64,000 bases of DNA from Opitutus sp. (GCA_024707325.1 JANPZY010000001.1:248001-312000); one strand, 5' to 3'. Positions 51,205 through 60,698 are shown, counted from the stretch's first letter. Numbers and translations are program-made. The notes: generated by a model not told the origin, from the sequence alone.

Positions 51205-52461
51205 TCACGCGAGCCACAACTTGGCCACGCCCGCGAGCGCGCTCAGCGCGAGCACCGTGAGCATGCCGACACGGCCCGATTGCAGCGCCGCAAAGGAAAG
51301 AACCGCCCACGCGATCGCAAAACCGTCGATCCGTCCCGGCTCCGGCAGAAACACGTGCCAGCCAAACCACACCGCTAGATTGAGCACCACGCCGACGACC
51401 GCGGCGGTCACCATCGTGAGCGCGCCGCTCAGCAGCGGATTGCGGCCGAGCCGATCGATGTGGGGCGCGCAGAGAAGGATCCACAGAAAGCAGGGCAGAA
51501 ACGTCGTCCACGTCGTGATCGCCGCGCCAAGCGTGGCCGCGAGCAGCGGGGACAGGTTGCCCGGATTCTGCCAGCCACCGAGAAATCCGACAAACTGCAG
51601 CACCATGATCAACGGCCCGGGCGTCGTCTCCGCGAGCGCGAGTCCGTCGAGCATTTGGCTGGCCGTGATCCAGCCATGCGTCTCGACCGCCTGCTGACCG
51701 ACGTAAGGCAGCACCGCATACGCACCGCCAAATGTGACCATCGCGGCCTTGCTGAAGAAAATCGCCTCGCGCACCCACACGCTGCCGCCGCCCTGCCACA
51801 GCGCGAGCGCGACGATGGGCGCCCACCACAGCGCGCCGGACAGCGCCGTGATTTTCAGCGACCGCCGCCAGCTCGGCTCCGTCAACAACTCGCGCGAACT
51901 CGGCACGTGAGGCGTCGCCGACGCCGACTCACCGATCGCGAGCCACCACCCCACCAGTGCCGCAACCGCGATGATCGCGGGAAACGGAATTTGCAGGGAA
52001 AAGATCGCCACAAACGCCGCTGCTGCCGCGAACCACTGCGGGGTTTTCTTGAGCGTCGTGCGACCGATCCGAATCACTGCGGCTGCGACGATCGCCGTCA
52101 CCGCGGGTTTGAGTCCGGCAAAGACCGCCGTCACCCACGCGACCGAGCCGTGCGCCGCGTAAAGCCAGCTCAGCGCCCACAAAAGCACCGCGGCCGGCAG
52201 CACGAAGAGCGCGCCGGCGACGATGCCGCCGCGCGCACCGTGCAGTGACCAACCGCAATACGTCGCGAGCTGCATCGCCTCCGGTCCGGGCAACAGCATG
52301 CAGAAATTCAGCGCATTCAGAAACCGGCGCTCGGAGATCCACTTCTTCCGCTCAACGAGCTCCGTGTGCATGATCGCGATCTGACCAGCCGGCCCGCCGA
52401 AGCTGATGAAACCCAGCTTCAGCCAAAACCAAAACGCCTCGGCGAAAGAGGGCGACGTCAT
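51205..52461 (-). CDS. chrA: Chromate transporter ChrA (two-domain form)
   Basis: Polytopic membrane protein of 418 residues made of two homologous CHR halves. The N-terminal half has FWLKLGFISFGGPAGQIAIM and NFCMLLPGPEAMQLATYCGW; the C-terminal half repeats the pattern as IFFSKAAMVTFGGAYAVLPY and LALAETTPGPLIMVLQFVGF. This duplicated arrangement is that of long-chain ChrA, which exports chromate by proton exchange. Whether the physiological substrate is chromate is not shown, and no chrB regulator is adjacent. Confidence 0.93.
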   Translation of the reverse strand: MTSPSFAEAFWFWLKLGFISFGGPAGQIAIMHTELVERKKWISERRFLNALNFCMLLPGPEAMQLATYCGWSLHGARGGIVAGALFVLPAAVLLWALSWLYAAHGSVAWVTAVFAGLKPAVTAIVAAAVIRIGRTTLKKTPQWFAAAAAFVAIFSLQIPFPAIIAVAALVGWWLAIGESASATPHVPSSRELLTEPSWRRSLKITALSGALWWAPIVALALWQGGGSVWVREAIFFSKAAMVTFGGAYAVLPYVGQQAVETHGWITASQMLDGLALAETTPGPLIMVLQFVGFLGGWQNPGNLSPLLAATLGAAITTWTTFLPCFLWILLCAPHIDRLGRNPLLSGALTMVTAAVVGVVLNLAVWFGWHVFLPEPGRIDGFAIAWAVLSFAALQSGRVGMLTVLALSALAGVAKLWLA

Positions 52462-52598
52462 GCGCGCGCATCGGAGCCGAGCACGTGACCAAGTTCAAAC
52501 AAATCGCACGTCGCACCGCGTCCGCTTTCTTCTCCGCACTCGCGTGATGTCATGCTCCAGCCTTGTGCCGCGAGCACGTTCGCGCAAAAGACTCGCGT

Positions 52599-53150
52599 GT
52601 GAAACCGCCGCCCCACGACAGCACCATTTTCGCGATCGAGCGTCCCCATCGCGATCTTCTGACCTATTATCTCCTGAGCTGCCTGGTGTTTCCGCCGCTG
52701 TTCCCGTTCCTCGCGCTGCCGGCGTATTTTCGCTATCACACCATGCGCTATCGGTTCACCGACGAGGGCGTGTCGATGCGCTGGGGAGTTCTTTTCCGCC
52801 GCGAAATCATCATCAACTACGCGCGCATTCAGGATATCCATCTTCGCTCCAATGTCGTCGAACGCTGGCTCGGTCTCGCGCGCGTGCTCGTGCAGACGGC
52901 GAGCGGCAACGCCGAAGCCGAGATGACGATCGAAGGACTCAAGGAATTCGAGGCCGTCCGCGATTTTCTCTACCACAAGATGCGCGGCGTGAAGGATCCA
53001 CACCCCGCACCGTCCACGCCGACCGGCGCCGTCCCCGCGGGTGACCACGAACTCGCGCTGACGCTGCGCGAAATCGCCGCCGAGCTTCGCGCGCTGCGCG
53101 CCGAAGTGGCCTCAACGCGTGCGACCACGGAGGACAACCGCCATGTATGA
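52599..53150 (+). CDS. Membrane protein with bacterial PH domain (YdbS-like), first of pair
   Basis: A 183-residue protein. Two membrane-spanning segments (LLTYYLLSCLVFPPLFPFLA) are followed by a bPH_2 domain (RYRFTDEGVSMRWGVLFRRE, INYARIQDIHLRSNVVERWL, GLARVLVQTASGNAEAEMTI) and a helical, charged C-terminal tail. Start is probably the GTG at 52599; a TTG at 52563 is possible. The stop overlaps the ATG of the next gene by 8 bp, so the two are translationally coupled. YdbS/YdbT-type proteins act at the membrane with unclear roles. Confidence 0.75.
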   Translation: MKPPPHDSTIFAIERPHRDLLTYYLLSCLVFPPLFPFLALPAYFRYHTMRYRFTDEGVSMRWGVLFRREIIINYARIQDIHLRSNVVERWLGLARVLVQTASGNAEAEMTIEGLKEFEAVRDFLYHKMRGVKDPHPAPSTPTGAVPAGDHELALTLREIAAELRALRAEVASTRATTEDNRHV

Positions 53151-54066
53151 TCGCGCGAGCAAGTGGTTGCTGAGACTCCTGCGCGTGCCTCCGCAGCCGG
53201 AGCCGCCCACGGGCGCGCCCGAGTCGGTGCGGGTTTTTCACGCGGGCAAAAACTATTTCTACGTGCGGCTCGGAGGCTGGGTGCTCACGCAAATCGGTGC
53301 GGTGATCGGCATCCTTTTCTCCCTCTCCTTCATCCACGAGGTGGAACGCGAGGTCCTCGCCGCGCGCGCGGCCCAGGAGCCCTCCGCGCAAGTGCAGGTC
53401 GAGGCGGCCGACGACGGCCGGATTCGCGCCTTTCGCGTCATCCAGTCCATCCTCCCGCCGCCCGCCGTGGAAGGCACCAAACAGTTCCTCATCCGCGCAC
53501 CGTGGTGGGCATTGCCGCTGGTGAAGCTGTTCGAGTTTCTCGCCATTGCGGGTTTCATCGCGCAGCTGCCGATCACGTTCGCCGCGGTGCGCCTCGATTT
53601 CGAGCAGCGCTGGTATATCGTCACCGACCGCAGCCTGCGCCTGCGCGCGGGTGTTTTCACGCTCACGGAAACGACGATGAGTTTCGCCAATCTCCAGCAG
53701 GTCGAGGTGAAACAAGGTCCGCTGCAGCGACTGCTCGGACTCGCTGACGTGCGGGTGCAATCCGCCGGCGGCGGAGGCAGCTCGCAACGCGCGCAACCTG
53801 ACGAGGCGAATTCGCTGCACGCCGCGATCTTTCACAGCGTCACCAACGCCTCGGAGATTCGCGATCTGATCCTCGACCGTCTCCGACGCTTCCGCCAGGC
53901 GAGTCTCGGCGATCCCGACGATCCTCATCTGACCGATCACGCGCCCGCCGCGCCGCTCGCGATTCCCGCGTCCGGCGAAAGCAGCGCGCTCGCCGCCGCC
54001 CGCGAGGTGCTCGCCGAGGTGCGTTCGCTGCGCTCTGCGCTCGCCGCCGGCCGCCGCTCGGGTTGA
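53143..54066 (+). CDS. Membrane protein with bacterial PH domain, second of pair
   Basis: A 307-residue partner of the preceding gene. Membrane helix near 45-62 ([18 protein letters not shown]), a second near 130-155 ([20 protein letters not shown]), then a bPH_2 domain ([40 protein letters not shown]). The C-terminal 90 residues are Ala/Arg-rich and probably coiled ([20 protein letters not shown]), ending similarly to the tail of the first protein (LREIAAELRALRAEVA). The shared tail suggests the two pair through it, which is inference. The class III aminotransferase gene starts 13 bp downstream. Confidence 0.75.
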   Translation: MYDRASKWLLRLLRVPPQPEPPTGAPESVRVFHAGKNYFYVRLGGWVLTQIGAVIGILFSLSFIHEVEREVLAARAAQEPSAQVQVEAADDGRIRAFRVIQSILPPPAVEGTKQFLIRAPWWALPLVKLFEFLAIAGFIAQLPITFAAVRLDFEQRWYIVTDRSLRLRAGVFTLTETTMSFANLQQVEVKQGPLQRLLGLADVRVQSAGGGGSSQRAQPDEANSLHAAIFHSVTNASEIRDLILDRLRRFRQASLGDPDDPHLTDHAPAAPLAIPASGESSALAAAREVLAEVRSLRSALAAGRRSG

Positions 54067-54079
54067 GACTGCGGGAGCG

Positions 54080-55420
54080 ATGAGTTCGATCCCGCTCCCG
54101 CCCTGCCCGTATCAGCCGCAGCCCTACGCCGGTCCGTCAGCCGACGAAGTGCTCGCGCTGCGCCGCGAGTTTCTGAGCCCGGCGATGTTTCACTACTATC
54201 AGCATCCGCTGATGGTGGTCGAAGGCCATGGCTGCTGGCTGTTCGACGAAAAAGGCCGCCGTTATCTCGATGCCTTCGGTGGCATCGTGACCGTGAGCGC
54301 GGGCCACTCGCACCCCGCCGTGCTCGAGGCCGCGCGCCGCCAGCAGGAGCGCATCCAGCACACCACTACGATTTATCTGCATCCCGAGATCGCGCTCTAC
54401 GCCCGGGATCTCGCGGCCCGGATGCCGGGCGATCTCAAGGTCGTTTACTTCGTCAACTCCGGCTCCGAAGCCAACGACCTCGCGCTCACGCTCGCCCGCG
54501 CCGCGACGGGAAACTTCGATGTGATCGCGCTGCGCAACGGCTACCACGGCGGCAGTTCGGCCACGATGGGCCTCACGTCGCAGAGCACGTGGAAGTTCAA
54601 CGTGCCGCACACCTTTGGCGTGCATCACGCGCGCATGCCGGACACGTATCGCGGGCCGTTCGGACGCGCCGATGCCGATGCCGGCAAACACTACGCCGAG
54701 GACGTGCGCGACCTGATCCAGTTTGGCACCTCGGGTCGCATCGCCGCGTTTTTCGCCGAATCGATCCAAGGTGTCGGCGGCGCGGTCGTTTTGCCCGACG
54801 GTTACCTGCGCCACGCTTACGAACACGTGCGCGCCGCCGGCGGACTCTGCATCGCCGACGAAGTGCAGGCGGGCTTCGGCCGCACAGGCACGCATTTCTG
54901 GGGCTTCGAAACGCAGGGCGTCGTGCCCGACATCGTCACGATGGCCAAAGGCATCGGTAACGGTGCGCCGCTCGCCGCCGTCGTCACCACGCCGCAAATC
55001 GCCGCCGCGCACGCCGCGCGGTTGCACTTCAACACCTTTGGCGGAAACCCGGTTTCCTGCGCGCAAGGCCGCGCGGTGCTCGACGTGATCGCGCGCGAGA
55101 AACTGCAGGAGAACACGCTCCACATGGGCCAGCGTCTTCGCGCGGGCCTCGAGAAACTCGCCGCGAAACACACGCTCATCGGCGACGTGCGCGGCGCGGG
55201 TTTGCTCGCCGGCGTGGAGCTCGTGAAAGATCGCGCGACAAAAGAACCAGCGAAGGAGGAATGCGCCCGCGTCTTCGAGCGCACGCGCGAACTCGGTCTT
55301 CTCATCGGCAAGAGCGGACTTTTCAGCAACACGCTCCGCATCACGCCGCCGATGTGCATCGGTCCGGCGGAAATCGATTTCGTGATCGAGGCTCTCGACG
55401 AAGCGCTCCGCTCGGTGTGA
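54080..55420 (+). CDS. Class III aminotransferase (alanine-glyoxylate aminotransferase 2-like)
   Basis: PLP enzyme of 446 residues. Motifs: [75 protein letters not shown] and the PLP-lysine [15 protein letters not shown]. It resembles AGXT2 and related omega-aminotransferases that use alanine or beta-amino acids and glyoxylate or pyruvate; exact substrate not assignable. 13 bp after the second PH-domain gene, so likely co-transcribed. Confidence 0.88.
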   Translation: MSSIPLPPCPYQPQPYAGPSADEVLALRREFLSPAMFHYYQHPLMVVEGHGCWLFDEKGRRYLDAFGGIVTVSAGHSHPAVLEAARRQQERIQHTTTIYLHPEIALYARDLAARMPGDLKVVYFVNSGSEANDLALTLARAATGNFDVIALRNGYHGGSSATMGLTSQSTWKFNVPHTFGVHHARMPDTYRGPFGRADADAGKHYAEDVRDLIQFGTSGRIAAFFAESIQGVGGAVVLPDGYLRHAYEHVRAAGGLCIADEVQAGFGRTGTHFWGFETQGVVPDIVTMAKGIGNGAPLAAVVTTPQIAAAHAARLHFNTFGGNPVSCAQGRAVLDVIAREKLQENTLHMGQRLRAGLEKLAAKHTLIGDVRGAGLLAGVELVKDRATKEPAKEECARVFERTRELGLLIGKSGLFSNTLRITPPMCIGPAEIDFVIEALDEALRSV

Positions 55421-55439
55421 AGTGAAAGACGGGGCGATC

Positions 55440-55512
55440 ACGGAAACACGGAAGCACGGAAGGAACCGGGCAAATCGCGGAAACGCGGAGGAACGGAAGC
55501 GCGGAAGCGGAA
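55440..55512. repeat. Purine-rich short degenerate repeat
   Basis: Repeated variants of CACGGAA/CGCGGAA at 7-9 bp intervals (e.g. CACGGAAACACGGAAGCACG, then CGCGGAAACGCGGAGG). It lies 20 bp after the aminotransferase stop, upstream of MITE copy E. A weaker related stretch, read on the minus strand, is at 48660-48695. Confidence 0.55.
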
Positions 55513-55529
55513 GTGCTCCCCGTCCCTCG

Positions 55530-55625
55530 TGTCATTCTGAGCGAAGCGAAGAATCCAGTTCGAGCCCCGCTGCGGATCACGGACGCGATTCTCTAAATGG
55601 ATTCTTCGCTTCGCTCAGAATGACA
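55530..55625. repeat. MITE-like palindromic element, copy E
   Basis: 96 bp bounded by TGTCATTC (55530) and GAATGACA (to 55625), with arms GAGCGAAGCGAAGAATCC and GGATTCTTCGCTTCGCTC, the cleanest pair in the window. The central 40 bp differ from the other copies. Confidence 0.92.
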
Positions 55626-55641
55626 ACGATGCCGTCTGCAC

Positions 55642-55817
55642 CGGGCCGGGACACGGTGCGTTCTTGGTTGAGCCAAGGTGCGGACACGGTCGCACGAACA
55701 TCCAAACACGGTGGAGCGGATGTGCGGACACGAGTGACCGAAGGTCCGAACACGGTCGCGACAAGGTGCGCACCGGGTCGAGCCAAGGTGCGGACCGTGT
55801 CGGGACGCAGTGCGATC
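55642..55817 (-). repeat. 22-bp degenerate tandem repeat, array 7 (8 units)
   Basis: Eight 22-bp units from 55642, reverse orientation, e.g. CGGGTCGAGCC followed by AAGGTGCGGAC at 55774. It begins 16 bp after MITE copy E and its last unit touches the stop of the DUF3185 gene (55816). Confidence 0.9.
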
Positions 55818-56019
55818 AGACCTTGGGGCCGCGAAGGAGGCCGAAGAGTCCCAAGAGTCCGGCGATGATGCCGATGACGAGGAACCAGATCGTGCGATTG
55901 GTCGGCGCACCGGTCACGGCTTCGGACACTTCGGAGGCCACGGAATCACCGGCGTTGATTCCGTAGATCACGAGAATGACGCCGACAATGAGGAGAGCGA
56001 TGGAAACGGGTTTGTTCAT
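55816..56019 (-). CDS. DUF3185 family small membrane protein
   Basis: A 67-residue protein with two membrane helices (PVSIALLIVGVILVIYGI and TIWFLVIGIIAGLLGLFGLL) joined by a polar loop with SEAVTGAPTNRT, which is the DUF3185 signature. Function unknown. Its 3' end abuts repeat array 7. Confidence 0.88.
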   Translation of the reverse strand: MNKPVSIALLIVGVILVIYGINAGDSVASEVSEAVTGAPTNRTIWFLVIGIIAGLLGLFGLLRGPKV

Positions 56020-56185
56020 GGGCGGAGCAGAGTGAGGTTTCTAGAGCAGGGCGTGAGCGCTAGACCGATCGCGCCCACTCCGGTTCGTCCGGAGCGAAAC
56101 GAGTCCGCATGTCGGCAAAACACTGATCCGCGCCAACGCTCGGTCGGTCGCGGTATCGGCACGGCGAATACGCCGTCGGCTCCGC

Positions 56186-57337
56186 TCAGCGGCGGAGCTT
56201 CAGCAACCGCTCTCCAGCGGCGTGCAGCGTGTCGGGTTTCTTCGCAAAGTTGAGCCGCACGTAGCGGTTTTCCGGATGCGCGAAGAAGCTCGAGCCAGGC
56301 ACGGGCGCGACGCCGATCTCGCGCGTCATCCAGTGCGAAAACTCGACGTCGCTCGCGTAGCCGAAGGGCGAGATGTCGAGCATCACGAAATACGCACCCT
56401 CGGGCTTCGTGTAGGTGAGACCGGTTTGATCGAGGTAGCCGAGCAGCACGTCGCGCGACGCGGCGTATTCAGCGGCGAGTTCGTCGTAGTAACTCGCCGG
56501 AAAATTGAGCGCGGTGACGACCGCGTGTTGCAGCGGGGCGGCGGCGCCGACGGTGAGGAAGTCGTGGACCTTGCGCGCCTGCGCGATGATCTCCGGCGCG
56601 GCGTGCACATAACCGAGGCGCCAGCCCGTGATGGAAAACGTCTTCGACAGCGACGAGCACATGAGCGTGCGTTTCGCCATGCCGGGTAGCGTCGCAAAAT
56701 ACGTGTGCCGATGCGGCGCGAAGACGATGTGTTCGTAAACCTCGTCGGTGAGCACGAAGACGTCGAACTCCTCGGCGAGCGCAGCGATGTAGAGCAGCTC
56801 CTCGCGCGTGAAAACGCGGCCGCACGGATTCGACGGATTGCAGAGCACGAAAGCCTTAAGTCCGCTCGCGAAGGCGCGGCGAAGTTCGTCGGGATCGAAA
56901 CGATACGTGGGCGGATGCAGCGGCACGTGGACGGGCGTGGCGCCCGTGAGAATCGCGTCGGCTGAGTAGTTTTCGTAGAACGGCGAGAACATGCCGACGC
57001 GGTCGCCGGGATCGCACACGGTCATCATGGCGACCATCATCGCCTCAGTCGCGCCGCAGGTGACGACGAGTTCGCGATCGGCCTCGACCGGCACGCCTAT
57101 GAAGCGCGCGATCTTGGCGCCGAGCGCGTTGCGCAGTTCGGGCGATCCCCATGTGACGGCGTATTGGTGACGTCCACTGTCCATCGCATCGCGACCGGCC
57201 TGCACGAGTGCGGCAGGCGGGTCCCAGTCGGGGAAACCTTGCGCGAGATTGATCGCACCGTGTCGCGCGGCGACACGGGACATCTCGCGAATCAGCGACT
57301 CGGTGAAAACGGACGTGCGACGGGAGGTGGACGGCAT
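56186..57337 (-). CDS. Class I/II aminotransferase (kynurenine/methionine aminotransferase-like)
   Basis: PLP enzyme of 383 residues, start at the ATG at 57337. Motifs: INLAQGFPDWDPPAALVQAG, QYAVTWGSPELRNALGAKIA, CGATEAMMVAMMTVCDPGDR, LCNPSNPCGRVFTREELLYI, LTDEVYEHIVF and the PLP-lysine SSLSKTFSITGWRLGYVHAA. This is the fold-type I group of YbdL/kynurenine aminotransferases, which act on methionine, glutamine or aromatic substrates. It lies downstream of the LysM lipoprotein gene on the same strand. Confidence 0.88.
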   Translation of the reverse strand: MPSTSRRTSVFTESLIREMSRVAARHGAINLAQGFPDWDPPAALVQAGRDAMDSGRHQYAVTWGSPELRNALGAKIARFIGVPVEADRELVVTCGATEAMMVAMMTVCDPGDRVGMFSPFYENYSADAILTGATPVHVPLHPPTYRFDPDELRRAFASGLKAFVLCNPSNPCGRVFTREELLYIAALAEEFDVFVLTDEVYEHIVFAPHRHTYFATLPGMAKRTLMCSSLSKTFSITGWRLGYVHAAPEIIAQARKVHDFLTVGAAAPLQHAVVTALNFPASYYDELAAEYAASRDVLLGYLDQTGLTYTKPEGAYFVMLDISPFGYASDVEFSHWMTREIGVAPVPGSSFFAHPENRYVRLNFAKKPDTLHAAGERLLKLRR

Positions 57338-57410
57338 GACGCGGCAGCGGCCGCTCAGGGGAATGAACGCGCGTGCTCGTCTCGTAAAGCCGGCCGTGCG
57401 CCGGATCGCG

Positions 57411-58352
57411 TCATGGAATACGCAACTCCATGCCGATGCGGATGGAGTTTTCACTAGGCATCTGGTCGCGGTTGGCCTGGTAGATGTCGCGCCAGCGCGA
57501 GCGATTTCCGTAGTAGCGCTGAGCCAGATTGAAGAGCGTGTCGCCTTTTTGGACGGTGTGACGGCGCGGTGAACCCGCAGGCGGCGTAGGCCGGGAAACA
57601 CCGGGGCGCGTCGGAGGCTGTGCGGCGTTGATCGCGGGTCGGGCGGTGTTGGTTGCAGGGGTGTTGCTCGCGGCGGTCGTCGGAGGGGCGACAAAAGGTT
57701 CTTCGCGTGCGAGCGTGACCGGCGATTCTTCTTCGGCGGGCAACGTCACCGGCGTGGGGCCGGTGAAAAACGGACGCGGCTCCGACGAATCAGTCGTGCG
57801 CGCGCGCTGGACCGGCGGATCGGCTTGCAGCGTGGCGCGGCTGGTCACGGTCACCGCGCCGCCGCCGGCGCGTGCGGCCGCGAGTTCCGCGCGGAGTTGC
57901 TCGTTGTCGCGTTGCAGACGCTCGATCTGGTCGAGCATGTCCAGTCGCTCGGCCTGACTCTCGAGCGGTTGCGCAGGCAGCGTGCGCGCGAATTCGCGTT
58001 TCGCCGTGTCGACCAAACCGCGCACGTAAACGGCCTGGCGCGAGTTGGGCTGCAGCTCGAGGTATTTGCGAAAATGATAGATGGCCGCGAGCGGGTCCTT
58101 AATGTGCTGGAGATAGATCAGGCCGGCCTCGAGGTGCGACTCGGGCGCGGAGTCGCCGCGCTTCGAAATGAGTTTCAGATAAAACGCGAGCGCCTCCTGA
58201 CTGCGGCCCTGGCGACCGAGTTGCTGCGCCTGCCGGTAAGCGGGATCGTCCACTTCCGCCGACTGCGCCGAGCTGTCTTTGCGCTCACAACCCGTCGTCA
58301 GGCCCCAGCCAAGCAGGGCGAGACAGAACAGGAAGAGCCGAAGGGTTCGCAT
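57411..58352 (-). CDS. LysM lipoprotein with TPR-like repeats
   Basis: A 313-residue lipoprotein: signal peptide with lipobox LTTGC (Cys22), then a TPR-like helical region (YRQAQQLGRQGRSQEALAFY, YLQHIKDPLAAIYHFRKYLE), a coiled-coil (MLDQIERLQRDNEQLRAELA), a long Pro/Thr/Ala-rich linker and a C-terminal LysM domain (HTVQKGDTLFNLAQRYYGNR, then RWRDIYQANRDQM). LysM binds peptidoglycan, so it may tie the outer or inner membrane to the wall. It is divergent from kdsD with 76 bp between starts. Confidence 0.88.
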   Translation of the reverse strand: MRTLRLFLFCLALLGWGLTTGCERKDSSAQSAEVDDPAYRQAQQLGRQGRSQEALAFYLKLISKRGDSAPESHLEAGLIYLQHIKDPLAAIYHFRKYLELQPNSRQAVYVRGLVDTAKREFARTLPAQPLESQAERLDMLDQIERLQRDNEQLRAELAAARAGGGAVTVTSRATLQADPPVQRARTTDSSEPRPFFTGPTPVTLPAEEESPVTLAREEPFVAPPTTAASNTPATNTARPAINAAQPPTRPGVSRPTPPAGSPRRHTVQKGDTLFNLAQRYYGNRSRWRDIYQANRDQMPSENSIRIGMELRIP

Positions 58353-58428
58353 CAGATCAGGAAAAGGAATTGAACGGATGTTCGTGGGTCGTAAATTCCG
58401 CAGACTCTCCCCGCGACTCAAATCCTAA

Positions 58429-59415
58429 ATGGCGCTCTCACCTAAAACCGTCCTTTCCCGTGCGCGTGCTTGCATACGGTTGGAAACGGAGGCGTTGGAG
58501 GCCACCGCCGGAGCGCTCGGGCCGGAGTTTGTGAAGACATTCAACGCGGTGACCCAGACGATCGCGTCGGGCCGCAAGCTGATCTTCACGGGCGTCGGCA
58601 AATCGGCCCACATCGCCCAGAAGCTGACCGGCACCTTCAACAGCACGGGGGTGACCTCGAGTTTTCTCGATGCGACGCAGGCGCTGCACGGCGATCTCGG
58701 GCTCTGCATGGCAGGCGACCTCGCCATCGTGTTGAGCAACAGCGGCCAGACGGAGGAAGTCCTGCGCCTGCTGCCCGTGCTCAAACGTCAGGAAGTGCGC
58801 ATCGTGGCGCTCACGAAGAACGCCGACTCGGACCTCGCGAAGAACGCCGACTTTCACCTGATCTACCAAGTGCCGCGCGAAGCGTGCCCGCTCGCGCTCG
58901 CGCCCACGTCCAGCACCACCGCCGCCCTCGCGCTCGGCGACGCACTCGCGATGGTGTTGCTCGAAGCCCGCGGTTTCACGCGCGACGATTTCGCACGTTT
59001 TCACCCCGCGGGAAATCTCGGCGGACTCTTGCTGCGTGTGAGCGATATCATGCGGCGCGGCGATCGCCTGCCAGTGGCGAAAGAATCGGTGTCCACGCAG
59101 GACGCGATCCTCGCGATGACGCGCTCGAAGTCCGGCAGCATCGCTCTCGTTCACCCCAAGACAGGAAAACTCACGGGCATCCTGACCGACGGAGATTTTC
59201 GTCGCAGCGCTCTCACCGGGCCGGATTTTCTGCAGAAGCCCGTTTCCACTTTCATGACGCGCAACCCCAAGGTCATCTCCGAGAACGCGCTCGGAGTCGA
59301 TGCCTTGCGCCTGTTCGAGGCGCATAAGATCGACGACCTCATCGTCATCGACGCGAAAGGAAGGCCCGTCGGACTGATCGACGGCCAAGATCTGCCGAAA
59401 CTGAAGATCGTGTGA
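58429..59415 (+). CDS. kdsD: Arabinose-5-phosphate isomerase (KdsD/KpsF)
   Basis: Converts ribulose-5-phosphate to arabinose-5-phosphate for Kdo in lipopolysaccharide. 328 residues: SIS domain (about 35-185) with KLIFTGVGKSAHIAQKLTGT and AIVLSNSGQTEEVLRLLPVL, then two CBS domains (about 205-328) with IMRRGDRLPVAKESVSTQDA, TGILTDGDFRR and FMTRNPKVISENALGVDALR. The architecture and length are those of KdsD. Its TGA overlaps the GTG start of the next gene by 4 bp, so both are translated together. Confidence 0.95.
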   Translation: MALSPKTVLSRARACIRLETEALEATAGALGPEFVKTFNAVTQTIASGRKLIFTGVGKSAHIAQKLTGTFNSTGVTSSFLDATQALHGDLGLCMAGDLAIVLSNSGQTEEVLRLLPVLKRQEVRIVALTKNADSDLAKNADFHLIYQVPREACPLALAPTSSTTAALALGDALAMVLLEARGFTRDDFARFHPAGNLGGLLLRVSDIMRRGDRLPVAKESVSTQDAILAMTRSKSGSIALVHPKTGKLTGILTDGDFRRSALTGPDFLQKPVSTFMTRNPKVISENALGVDALRLFEAHKIDDLIVIDAKGRPVGLIDGQDLPKLKIV

Positions 59416-60698
59416 AGCCGCCCCTGCGTATTGGCATTATCGGGATGGGCGGTTTCGCCGGGGCGCACCACGACACGGTGCGCAAGCTCGAAGACCGCGG
59501 CGTCATGCGTCTGGTCTGCACCTGCGACCCGGAGCCCGCGCGCTTCCAGGCGCTGCAGCAGCATTGGCAGCTCGGCGCGCGCGGCGTGCGCGTGTTTGGC
59601 GACTACCGCGAAATGCTGGAGGCCTGCCACGCGGACCTCGACATGGTGGTCATCCCCACGCCCATCCAGCTTCACGCCGAAATGCACGCGGCCGCGGCCT
59701 CGTATGGGCTGCCGAGCTACCTGGAAAAACCGCCGACGCTCGATTACGCGGAGCTCGACCGGATGATCCAGCGCGATGCAACGCTGCGGCGGGCCTCGCT
59801 GGTTGGTTTCAATTTCATCATCGAGCCGACGCGTCTCTCGCTCAAAGAGCGGGTGCTCTCGGGCGAATTCGGCGCCGTGCGCGGAGCCACCCTGACCGCG
59901 CTCTGGCCGCGACCGGTGGACTACTTCCGCCGCGCGCCCTGGGCCGGACGTCTCGAGATCGAAGGCCGCATGGTCCTCGACTCGTGCCTGGGCAACGCGC
60001 TCGCGCACTTCGTGCACAATCTCCTCTTCTGGGCCGGCCGTGGCGACCTGATGAGTTGGGCGCAACTCACGGCCGTCCGCGGCGAACTCTACCGCGCCCA
60101 CAGTATTCAAGGAGCGGATACATTCTTCGTCGAAGCGGATACGACCGGCGGCGTGAACATGCGCGTTGCCGTCTCCCATGCGTGTGCGAATTCCGCCTCG
60201 CAGGCGGAGGTCGTCATCTGCGAACAGGCCACGATCCGCTACGTGATCGGCCAGACGGCGGAGATCCGCTGGTGCGATGGACGCATCGAACGACTGCCGC
60301 TCGATCCGTTCGATCCGCTGCTGGAAAACCATCTGGAATACGCCCGCTACCTGCGCGGCTCGAACTCGCGGCCGGCGACGACGCTGACGGATTCGCGCCC
60401 GTTCGTGGCGTTGCACGATCTCGCTTATGTCTCCAGCGGGCGCATCACGCAGATCCCGCCCGACCGCGTTTCACAATCGCGCGACGACAAGGACCAGAAG
60501 GACTACCTCTCCGTCGCCGGACTGCAGATCGCGCAGGACGCATTTGTTCAGCACGGAATCTGGCCGAGCACCAACGGCTGGGGCGCCACCCCAGGCGAGG
60601 TCGTGGGCAGCGGAGATCTTTCGCGCTTCCACGACGTTATCCGTCAGATGGTCGCGGATGCCACGCCGCCGGCGCCCGAACCCACATCGCAGACGTAA
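59412..60698 (+). CDS. Gfo/Idh/MocA family oxidoreductase
   Basis: NAD(P)-dependent sugar dehydrogenase-like protein of 428 residues, GTG start overlapping the kdsD stop. The Rossmann part has RIGIIGMGGFAGAHHDTVRK and VVIPTPIQLHAEMHAAAASY, and the lysine motif YLEKPPTLDYAELD (EKP). The C-terminal alpha/beta domain includes SLVGFNFIIEPTRLSLKERV. The coupling with kdsD suggests a role in sugar-nucleotide or LPS precursor metabolism, but the substrate cannot be read from sequence. Confidence 0.88.
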   Translation: MKPPLRIGIIGMGGFAGAHHDTVRKLEDRGVMRLVCTCDPEPARFQALQQHWQLGARGVRVFGDYREMLEACHADLDMVVIPTPIQLHAEMHAAAASYGLPSYLEKPPTLDYAELDRMIQRDATLRRASLVGFNFIIEPTRLSLKERVLSGEFGAVRGATLTALWPRPVDYFRRAPWAGRLEIEGRMVLDSCLGNALAHFVHNLLFWAGRGDLMSWAQLTAVRGELYRAHSIQGADTFFVEADTTGGVNMRVAVSHACANSASQAEVVICEQATIRYVIGQTAEIRWCDGRIERLPLDPFDPLLENHLEYARYLRGSNSRPATTLTDSRPFVALHDLAYVSSGRITQIPPDRVSQSRDDKDQKDYLSVAGLQIAQDAFVQHGIWPSTNGWGATPGEVVGSGDLSRFHDVIRQMVADATPPAPEPTSQT

